This document shows positions 45,382 through 55,022 of a DNA stretch of 57,848 nt, in pieces. Numbering within the stretch: the first letter of the stretch is position 1; the number at the start of each line of letters is the position of its first letter. The notes beneath the pieces are model-generated. The model was not told where the DNA came from. It was given only the letters and a program-made list of their open reading frames with translations, and searched no databases. The stretch is from Rhynchonema sp. JSB1_4. Lineage: Eukaryota > Nematoda > Chromadorea > Monhysterida > Xyalidae. Position numbers and translations under genes: made by a program. The stretch is taken from positions 1 through 57,848 of the forward strand of contig JASAMV010005401.1 of the NCBI GenBank assembly GCA_030248065.1, read 5' to 3'.

Positions 45382-48300
45382 AATAACCGTGCTGTTCAAA
45401 TGACCCGGCGATGTGCTGAGCAGTAGGCGTATAGGAACACGCAAATGGTGCAAGGTTACAATTTCTAGATGAGTAGCATCGCGAATAGATTAGTTTGACG
45501 GTTTCAAATGGCTGAAATTGCATGGATGGATCTTCAAGTTCGCTCAACTTCAAAGTGTCAAATATTACCAATGTTCAAAAGAGAACCGTGTCATACAAAT
45601 ATCCCCAACTCCCATCGCAAACAACGTTAGAAAACGGAAGCGCCAACATGATGGCGAGTACAATAACTGACGAAACTAGTGATGCTCTAACTGAATCATA
45701 GACATGAAATCAGAAGACGGGGCTGGTCTGACGGAACTATATAGGTCTTGAACAAGCGAATGAACTCGGCAGCGGCACAAGGATTATGTACACAACGCCA
45801 TGTGGACGTCATATCAAAGTCAAGAATGTCGGGCGGGTGGCATCGATACATATAATCAGACAGCGCATGAAATGACACGCCAAGCCGACGACCGTCATAA
45901 GGATGGCGAAGAAAGAAACGACGCGTGAAAAGTGCGAGTGCATGTGATGTGAGCGAAAGGAAGAATGAGTGCAGCTTGTTCGACAGTGCCAGCGGCAGCT
46001 AATACCTACGATGCATGTACATGCGCGAAAAACAAGCAGGACATGCAAGCAAGAAGGTACACTGCAGGACACCCAAGCCAATCTGATCCTACTGGCACAC
46101 ATCAACTTTGATGAGTATTATGTGGCTGTTCACGAGGGACCCGACCACGGACTGGGCACAAAAAACACCGAACACCGCCGGAATAAGACGACGAACTCGA
46201 GGAATATGAACGCAAATGCAGAACACGCATGAACGGAGGGAGGATACGTGCGCTCAGCAGAGAAGAGACAACGGCTCAAATGAACTGAACGTCTACGTAA
46301 TGTCTGTTCAAAAGCACGCACATATGCCAGCAATAACAAACTGTAATTAGATCAATACAGGACGTATACAAGCACATACTGTACATATATCGGCAGTTCG
46401 CATAACAAGCAACGGGTAAGTAAACTGCCTGAGCTTGGCAAGCCCGACAGATATGTACATAGGCATTAGTGAGCTTGCTTGGCACATAACCATGAGTCCT
46501 GCATGATTACAAAGCTCAGCCCTCAGTTGATCCGTTATAATGGAACAAATGACATGGAAACAACACGAACAGGCGGGCATGCATACAGCGTCGCTGCATG
46601 TTGGCTGGTTTCATACAGCTTTAATACTCAGGCAGCCAACCTGTACAGTTGTGCACATGACGACGAAAGAAAAGCATGCAAGTGCTGCGTCAAAACTGGT
46701 AGGAAGATGTATAATCCGGTCCTTATATCATTCACGTGAGACGTGAAATTACACTGATAGTGCTGACTAGCCATCGCAAAATTACCGGATATTATGCCAC
46801 CGGCGGGATCTGGCTGAGGCTGACAACCAGCCTCAACTTCCACTGCGATGAATTAAATCTAGTACCTGCATATTATGTACTGCATTCTATATGTAATGTA
46901 CTGTATGTATGTATGTACCTGTGCAGTTTACGGAAGACAACACAAGCCATAGTTTTTTGCTACTAAAAACTTGCCCGTTGCCACAAAAATCGAAGTTTAG
47001 TAGCAAATGTTTCTTTTTGCTTCTGAACACTGAAAACACGTAGCGCTCGCGCTTCAAGTATGTATGTACAAATCGCACTTGAAATAGTCAAAATGGAAGT
47101 TTTGAGGGTGGTGCTTGCAACAGCAAGCGATATGCAACAAGCAAATCTGAGCCTGAGGGGCCAATATTTGCTAATTTCTTGAGTTCTCAAAGGCCAGATA
47201 CCCTGAGCCGAAAAGTTAGGACAGTAGGATACCCGCAGGCTAAAAACTCACCATCTAAAAACCAGGATCAGGCAGGGAGAACCTCCTCCCAACCGTCCCT
47301 TAACAACATCACTGCGCTCGATTCGGTAGCCACCTTTGCCAATTTCATTGCAGTGCTTTTATGTACGTATGTATCTGAGTGAGCGTGGAATGACATACCC
47401 CGGGGCCGTAAACAGTTAATCAAAGACAATTTGTGTGCTGAACTGACAAAGTCGAAATGAAAACGACTCTCTTTCTCAGCCTTATTTATGTAACGAGGCA
47501 CATGCAGGTGGTGCCGAAACCATTCCGCATCAGGTCATTCGATGGCAAACGTAAACTTGAAACGTGCGTTTTAGCTGGTGCCAGAAACAGGAACAAGCCC
47601 GAGACAATACATAAATATTATAGTCACAGAGTAAACCAAACGTCTACCGTGGCAAAGCGGGAACATGTGCATGACACGACACGCGACACGAGACAAGGTG
47701 ATAATAACAGTTTGGTCACATCGAACAGAGACATAGTGAAAATTAAAAGTCGCATCGACAAATTTACACAGCTATTTCTGTTCTAGCACAATCGGAGACT
47801 AATTGCCTACAACGGCAGCAGCCCTCCCAGCTCCCAGCACGAATGGAGATTACTTTCAGATAAGCTTGCTACAACATTACATGGCATAAAATTAGTACGT
47901 AGGTGGAAAACAACCTCTCGAGTAAGTATAAATCAACCTAATAAGTTAGCGTGAAACGTGTGAAGTGAGCGACGTCAGTGGATTTACCGATTCACCTGTC
48001 TGTCAATCGGTGTGAGTGTCAGAAAAACAACAGAAACAATAATGTCAGATGTAGGCGACAAAAGGCAAACTGACAGCAAGTATGGGCGGTGGGGGTGGCA
48101 TTCGTTTTGTATGCAGGTCTGAGAAACGGTTGGCAGCTTGGCACATGCCATTGCTACATAAGTTAACCCACACATGACGGCGTACCAATTTAGCATGCAT
48201 GCATAGCATAAACATGAGTAAGCTAACTGAAAAAAACTTCAGCAAAACACGCCATACTTGGTTACTACTGTTACTGTGTTACTCACTCTCATGCACGAGA

Positions 48301-49115
48301 CACAAAAGTAAAAATTCGTGCTGACATGGACGGAGAAGTTGTAGCACAAGTCATAGCAACGAAAAGGCAGAGATGTTTATGTACATATTGGGACAAAGTT
48401 CTTCTGGTAAACAAATTGCGATACTGATGCACGAAGTAAATGCGGTATAGTGCGCTCACTGCAGAAACAGAGTGCGCCAAAAACAAAGGCTGCGGCGGTC
48501 AAAGATCAGTTGAACGCGGTGAAAAGAGCAAACACGGAACATCTGAAATCGAGGGAATGGCAACAAACACGGGAAACAGGCGTGTTTCGCAGATGAAAAC
48601 GATTGGAATCATGAAATGCGTTGGACGCATGGTGTGGTGATAAAACACGAATAGGTCTCTAGCATGTAAGTCAAGTGCAACGTTGGAGAGACAGAGACGC
48701 AGAAACAGAATATGATCGCAGTCACGTTCACATGCACAGTCATCCAAAGGTGACACCCACGCGCACAACAGTGGCAGTCAGGGCACGAAGAATATATAAA
48801 AATAACAAAATAAACATGCACCATCCATCTACAAACAGAACGTTTCTGGATGTGCGGCAATCACCACAGCAGCACCCAACCTGACGTGACACGCACACAT
48901 ACCGCCGCTGTGTTGTAATCAACGTGTAACACACAACTAAAACTAACGGCACGGTCGGGCGTTTAATTTTTTTTTTTTTGACTTCCTGCTGTTTCCCGAT
49001 GATGTTTCATTAGCATCAATTTTTTATCGTGGATTGTTAAGCTACCGTAGGAATTTGACAAGGGTGAATTGAGAAATTTTTAAGGCATTGGAATAATTGC
49101 TTTCTTTATTTGCAG
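45382..49115. other. Gene-free stretch upstream of the SCP gene
   Basis: Presumed SCP promoter/5'UTR on the left (a possible TTGAACAG acceptor precedes the ATG) and upstream exons of the + strand poly-Gln gene on the right. No open frame with family similarity, no clear repeat beyond short TACATGTA and TATGTATG runs near 46900, and a T-run at 48968-48980. Confidence 0.45.
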
Positions 49116-50138
49116 TCGGCGCACGGGGAGGTGTGGCTACGCGACATCCGGTAGGCTGATGTTTCAATGATTTTCTGTTTTTTTTGTGTTGGTCATTTTC
49201 AGATTGTGTGATATGTATATCTTAAATCTTACTTATTTAAAGGGTACACATAATATACATGTAATGTAGGCAATGAGCGAAAAATTCATTATATCAAAAA
49301 AAAATTTATTTTTCGGTGATGTTTCAGATCAGAATGCTGTCGTTGGCCGGTGCGCTGGCAGATATCGGACGGCAACAGCAACAACAACGGCAACAACAAC
49401 AACAACAACAACATCAATCGCAACAACAACAACAGCAACAGCAGCAACAACAGCAAGGGGCTGTTCCCGCCGCGGTCGCGTTGCAGCCATTGCCGCCTTT
49501 GACCAACGCGGCATTTGTGTGCACCGGTTCGTTTTACAATGGGGTTCATGTTTCCAAAATATGTTAGGTGCTATGTGTACTAAAAATCATGATTTTTTTG
49601 GTGTATTTCTGAACATTTAGTGTAAATTAGACCCGAAAAGTGTGTAAAACTATGTCACATATTTACATTATGACATCGGCGTTCGAAAGAGAATTTGTGA
49701 AATAAAACCATTCTTTGTGATATTATTGCTTCAGGGAGTATTGATGTGACTCCAGTGGCGGTGGCCCTTCGAAATGTCGTGCTTGCAGCATTGCCAGTCG
49801 CGATTAATGACTCGGTTCGGCAGGCGCTCAACGAACAACTGCCGTCATTATTTCGTGACTTTCTGCCGATGGCTTTGGCGTCAGCGCATTTAAGGCTGGC
49901 ACGTAAGTTAAAATTTGTTAATTTTCTTGACAAGTTGGTTTTATGAAACTTTTTATGTGTAATTTAATTTAATCTTGTTTTTTTTTAAATTTTGTTCAAT
50001 TTTATTTAAATTGAATTTAATTTCGCAGGAACTGGTCAAGGATCGCGGGGCGGTCGGGCGTCTGGTCGCGGTGGTCCTCGTGGTATGGCTGGCGAGCGAA
50101 ACGTGGACCAGCCACAGGCAGGACCATCATGGCGTTGA
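49116..50138 (+). CDS. Predicted poly-Gln and RGG-rich protein (partial, 5' exons not found)
   Basis: Four stretches join in phase: 49116-49150 (GARGGVATRHP), 49328-49526 (IRMLSLAGALADIGR, then about 30 glutamines broken by Arg, His and Ser), 49735-49902 (VTPVAVALRNVVLAALP... a helical, moderately hydrophobic stretch) and 50029-50138 (SRGGRASGRGGPRG, ending PSWR and TGA). Splice sites are good: TTTGCAG/gtaggc, TTTCAG/gttcgt, TTCAG/gtaagt, CGCAG. RGG boxes bind RNA and poly-Gln promotes assembly, so an RNP-granule protein is conceivable, but I recognise no family. The TGA overlaps a gtatgt donor, so the gene might continue; the stretch 50708-50770 between TTTCAG and gtttgt is a weak candidate for a further exon. 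Confidence 0.5.
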
Positions 50139-51402
50139 GGTATGTTGGGTCAAATTCCCAAAACTGCACCCAACATGTAAGTTGAGAATGACTTTAGTTT
50201 AAAGATATGCGTAAACAATTTTATTTAAAATCTTTTTACAATGGTGTGAATATATTTGGTAAATTGTGAGCGAAAATTTGGGTGGAATTCCCAGACACAC
50301 TTCGCAAACAAACAACTTCGCGGGGCGAGTGTTAATGACTATCAGCAGGCTAATTTTAGTTGACGGTAATAGTAGCAGTACTGAACACAGGAATGTTTTG
50401 GAAGAAAAGAAAATTTACAGACTATGGAAGGGGAATTGATGCGCGTTCATTAATTCCAAAATGTTATGTGAACCGTGCATCGTAATACGCGTTTTTGGGA
50501 ATTCAGCCCATTATTTTATAGAATTCCGGTAGTGCGTGCTACTGACTGTTTGTGTGACCTGAGGTTGCATCGTTGTACTAAAACAGCTGAAAGATAGTGA
50601 AACATCAGCTTGTCCATTAAGAAGGAATTTTGGAGATGAGGAACTGTGAAGCATACCAAGTTGTTATACATTTTCCTAAAAGAAAAATATGTATCTATAA
50701 CTTTCAGACTACCAACATATTGTCGGCGTGGCCGTTTGGTGATGCACCCGAGGAAGATTTTCCATTATATGTTTGTGTAAAGTTGTTTTTGGCTATTTTT
50801 CGAAAATTTTTGTGTATTTTTAAGGCTAAAAAATTTGTTTTCTTTAACTAGAGCGGAAGTTTGTCCGGTGATTGTATGTAAAGGACTTAAGTTTCGGTGA
50901 ATACAACGTTATGGACAAGGTGTCCTGTGCGTTTAGTACTTCGTGCTAGAATGTTGTCATTTTGTATGCCCTTGGTGAGAAACTTTCATCTGGAACCAAA
51001 TTATGCCAAAATTACGCATATGTGTTAATGACGCATATGTTTCATGTCATATGTTGTGAGTGTCATTTTTCAGTACTTTAAACTCAGAGACGGAAACTTT
51101 TTGACATCGTGTAATTTGTGTATGATTGTCATACCATTGTGTCTTTACTTTAAAGTTGATCAACTTGTCTTATTATGTTTACTTTACTTTGAAACAAAAT
51201 GCCACATTGAATGCCGACAAAAAAAATGGGTGCTATAAAAGTTGAGGGACCAAAAGTCACGATATAATTGGGCTTTTAAACAAAATCGACCAAGACACTC
51301 GTAGTGTTTGTTTGATCGAAAGAAATTTTCAGAGACGGGCAACGGTTTTTATCGAAATCAAAGCATGAAGTGAAAATTCGGGCGAATTTTAGCGTTCGAT
51401 TG
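50139..51402. other. AT-rich stretch without a supported gene
   Basis: Visibly more AT-rich than the rest of the window. Apart from the weak exon candidate at 50708-50770 (an acidic GDAPEEDFPLY end) nothing coding is recognisable. Confidence 0.4.
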
Positions 51403-51705
51403 TTACAAGGGCGGAATGTTCGCGTCACGCAGTTGCATTTTGGTCCAACCGGGTCGAGTTTTTGTGTTCAGGTCCTGTGTAGATTGAATGGCCAAAATTT
51501 CGCGTCCCGTTTGTGTATCGGTGATCAGAACAATACGAGTTGGGAAGTACTTGTTTCCTAATTTCACAAATTGAATGGATCCAGGTCGAATCACTGTGTG
51601 CTTTTTCAGTACCAGATGTTTGGCTGTTGTTTTTGCGACTTTGTAGCGATCGTCAAGTTGTCGGCTGCCGGCAAGAAGCCAAAAAAATTGGAATTCAACA
51701 CGCAT
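51403..51705 (-). CDS. Hypothetical 100-residue open frame
   Basis: ATG-initiated, complete frame of 100 codons (MRVEFQFFWLLAGSRQLDD ... RDANIPPL). It is basic, with a patterned PTRIVLITDTQTGREIL segment that looks more protein-like than the surrounding shadow frames. No family is recognised. It lies just left of the LINE copies, so it could be a transposon-derived or relic sequence. Weakly supported. Confidence 0.25.
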   Translation of the reverse strand: MRVEFQFFWLLAGSRQLDDRYKVAKTTAKHLVLKKHTVIRPGSIQFVKLGNKYFPTRIVLITDTQTGREILAIQSTQDLNTKTRPGWTKMQLRDANIPPL

Positions 51706-51929
51706 AATTGCGTAACGAATTATTTATGTCTGGAAAATAGGTGAAAAAATGAGACAAAAAATTAGTGTCCTCAGAACTTCAAAAAGAAAAATGTCAATGT
51801 AGCGAGTTTGTGCGCCAAGATTAAGTGCTCTCGAAAACTTACAACACAATTGAAAAACTTATTATTTTTGTCTCAGGTTCGTTTCGTTGGTCAAAAAATT
51901 GGGACAGGTCAATCGTGGCCCGTGGTGTG

Positions 51930-52905
51930 GGGGTCCTGGAGTAACAGAATGTTGCAATCCGTAATGCTCTATGGTTGCAGCTCAAGCTATCCAATCAGAA
52001 AATGTGACAAAATCACAATTGAGCGCACCCAAAAGTTTGCTTGTAGGGCTATCCTGAATAACTGGCAACGTGATACGTCATACCATGATTTGCTCAAGGC
52101 TGTTGGGTTGCTCCCATTCCACAGACAAGTATTCGCAATCAGACTTTGTACAGTCTATCAATACGTGAATGGAATCAGATTTAGTCTGCCCGAGCTGTTC
52201 ACTCTTCTGAGTGAATGTGAGACCCGAGCCAGCGCACGAACCAACCACACGAAATCGATCAAATTGGACAAGCCGAACACGACGCGATACCAGCAAAGTG
52301 CCATGTATTCAACAGCACTGATGTTCAACGCACTACCACAGGCTGTGATCGACCTTCCCTATTCCAAATTCAAGAAAATCGTTCTTTCGAAGGAGCTGTT
52401 TGACCATGTTCTAAATAACCTGACATCAATAAACAACAATACAATTTCAGACCTTGATATTTAGCTGTCATCGAGTCACAGCTGTACAGTTGACCACTCT
52501 CACTGAACTTGGACGTACGGTAATTCCCACCCCCTCGATAACAGGTTGGTCCAGAAATTCATCATGTACCATCAACTTCATCGATGTTATCACTGTACAT
52601 ATCTGAGTTCTTAAAGTTCCAGGCTTTGACCACCAACACACCATTCAAATGAGTCATGGAAAATTCTGGTTGATCTGCACGATCATGTTCCGAAATGTTA
52701 TGTATGCAACTTCTGTAACAATTCAGTATTTACTGGACAATACGACTGTACTTTGCTTATTTATACATGTACATCGTGAACCTGTGATTTCAATTCACGT
52801 TAGATTTTCATGTTTTTCTAACAGGATTTGCTACATTGCCTGCGGGCGTTTGCATTCACCTGGCACTGGAGGTGCAAAAACTCAAATAAATAAAATAAAC
52901 AGAAT
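51930..52905 (+). mobile_element. 5'-truncated LINE (CR1/Jockey-like) 3' end, copy 1
   Basis: The open frame ending at 52464 matches the C-terminal part of non-LTR reverse transcriptases, after the catalytic core: LQSVMLYGCSSSY, ERTQKFACRAILNNW, YHDLLKAVGLLPFHRQ, FNALPQAVIDLPYSKFKK. A 3'UTR of about 430 bp follows and ends in a microsatellite-like tail of AAATAAATAAAA, as usual for this group. The polymerase core is absent, so it is a dead, truncated insertion. The left boundary is approximate. Confidence 0.7.
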
Positions 52906-53450
52906 GTAAACAGGAAGTTAAATATCATGGGCAGAAAAATGCTTGTTCTGGATTGAAGACTCATACTTGTTTCTCAACCGAAAGGTGCAAACACTGTGTG
53001 GTACCCAAAACATTTTTTTTGTTCAATGACTGAGCATAATTAAAAATTGTCCTATTAGCAAGGCATTATAGACTGAAAAGTGCATGTAGGGCTGAATGAA
53101 TGATGTAAGGCTGAGTGATAAGCCTTCCTATTGTGACGGTTGTGAAGCATCAGCTAGTCAGGGCATGGTGGTATGGACATAAGCAGAAGAAAGTGCTTGT
53201 TGTGTGCTTTTGTACATGCCGTGTGTCAGGCAAAGCAGCCAGCACAGACAAAACTGTGTACTTGCTTGCTGTGTGTTGGCGTTACGCCGAGATCTGTGCG
53301 TGCGTAGTGGGGTCGGCTGTGTTGTGCGTCGTACAGCGCGGCCGTATGTGTCCGTGTATGTATACGTCACGTGTTCAGACAAGTATCATGTTCTGTGGGC
53401 GCGTATTCAAAATGTTATTACACAAAGAAGAAATAACGCACGAAGAAATA

Positions 53451-54030
53451 ATGTTCAACGCACTACCACAGGCTGTGATCGCCCTTCCCTATTCCAAATT
53501 CAAGAAAACCGTTCTTTCGAAGGAGCTGTTTGACCATGTTCTAAATAACCTGACATCAATAAACCACAATACAATTTCAGACCTTGATATTTAGCTGTCA
53601 TCGAGTCACAGCTGTACAGTTGACCACTCTCACTGAACTTGGACGTACGGTAATTCCCACCCCCTCGATAACAGGTTGGTCCAGAAATTCATCATGTACC
53701 ATCAACTTCATCGATGTTATCACTGTACATATCTGAGTTCTTAAAGTTCCAGGGCTTGACCACCAACACACCATTCAAATGAGTCATGGAAAATTCTGGT
53801 TGATCTGCACGATCATGTTCCGAAATGTTATGTATGCAACTTCTGTAACAATTCAGTATTTACTGGACAATACGACTGTACTTTGCTTATTTATACATGT
53901 ACATCGTGAACCTGTGATTTCAATTCACGTTAGATTTTCATGTTCTTCTAACAGGATTTGCTACATTGCCTGCGGGCGTTTGCATTCACCTGGCACTGGA
54001 GGTGTAAAAACTCAAACAAACAAATCAAAC
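53451..54030 (+). mobile_element. LINE 3' end, copy 2
   Basis: Starts abruptly at the ATGTTCAACGC that is also at 52321 and matches copy 1 base for base at a constant offset of 1130, with only about seven substitutions over some 565 bp and no indel. Only the last 47 codons and the 3'UTR remain. It ends in an AAACAAACAAATCAAAC tail that differs from that of copy 1. Truncated and non-functional. Confidence 0.75.
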
Positions 54031-54269
54031 AATAACGCGTAATTACAACGCGCACTGCTAAAAATAATGGAAAACGGGCATGGAAATATGTTTATGTCGG
54101 GGAGAATTTTAAAATAAAGGTGACAACTTAAGTAATAAACGACTAAATGGAATAAATGAAATGGAACAGAACAGAATCATGAAAATGTACAAAAATATCA
54201 TGTTTTTGTTTGAGAAAACGTATCTAGAATTGCCAATTTTCGGTGACACTTTCATTATCAGTCGAAAAA

Positions 54270-54464
54270 TCAGTGACTGTATACCTGGTGAAAAATTGCT
54301 TCTGGATTCTTTACTGATCGAATAAGTTCTTTTTCCGTGCAATAATCCATCAGTTTGTTCCAATTCTGGGACAAACGCAAGCTTTCAGCATTTCCCACAA
54401 TAATTAACTGTTCGGACGCTCGACTGAGCGCAACATTTAAGCGTAATGTGAAACTGTCTTTGCT
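54270..54464 (-). pseudogene. Fragment of an SF1 (UPF1-like) helicase exon
   Basis: Open for 64 codons and ending TGA. It contains RLNVALSRASEQLIIVGN (helicase motif VI and the following strand) and QNWNKLMDYCTEKELI, the pattern at the C-terminal end of UPF1/SMUBP2-type helicases. An in-frame stop lies at its upstream edge with no pyrimidine-rich acceptor, and beyond it come retroelement sequences. A cag|gtatac donor is possible inside the fragment. Most likely a host exon cut by the BEL/Pao insertion, or a captured piece. The remaining motifs are not in the window. Confidence 0.55.
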
Positions 54465-54646
54465 TCATAACACACTTTATTCCAAAGGCACACGTAAACC
54501 ACGTAACCAACTCTGAAGCTCACAAGCACAAGCACACAGGAAATAAGCTGTTAGAATGTGTGTAGACAAAATACAATGAATCATGTGATATTTAGTAAAG
54601 TCACGTTACACTGCTTTGCATTCCAAGGCCACATGGGGATTCGTCA
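54465..54646 (-). repeat. Putative 3' LTR of the BEL/Pao element
   Basis: Begins TGACGAATCC right after the purine tract and TAG, and has an AATAAA 165 bp in. The boundary on the far side is a guess, placed where the helicase-like frame opens. Comparing it with the 5' LTR, outside this window, would settle it. Confidence 0.35.
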
Positions 54647-55022
54647 CTACATCCTCCCCCTTCAGAAGAATGAATCAAAATTAAACTCTGAAAAAGTCAA
54701 ATTCAATAGATCAATAAAAGTTCAGTCCAATGTCCCATTTTCTTCCTTCGTCAGAGTCTTTCATTCATTCAAGTTTTCATGCCTTCTTTCTTCTTTCAAT
54801 GGACTGTTCGTTAGTCGTAGGCGAGAAATGGATATGCGTAGACGTAGAACTGGATAAGCATAGATGATAAGGCCAACACTGTAGATACGAGTTACGAAAT
54901 TGACGTAGAGCACGATACGGTGCGATACAATACGATAAGCACATAGTACAATAAACGAAGTTTGCCCAAATAGCGAACTGGCAAACAAAGAACATCGCCA
55001 TTCTCTCCCCCTTGAGAGAAAA

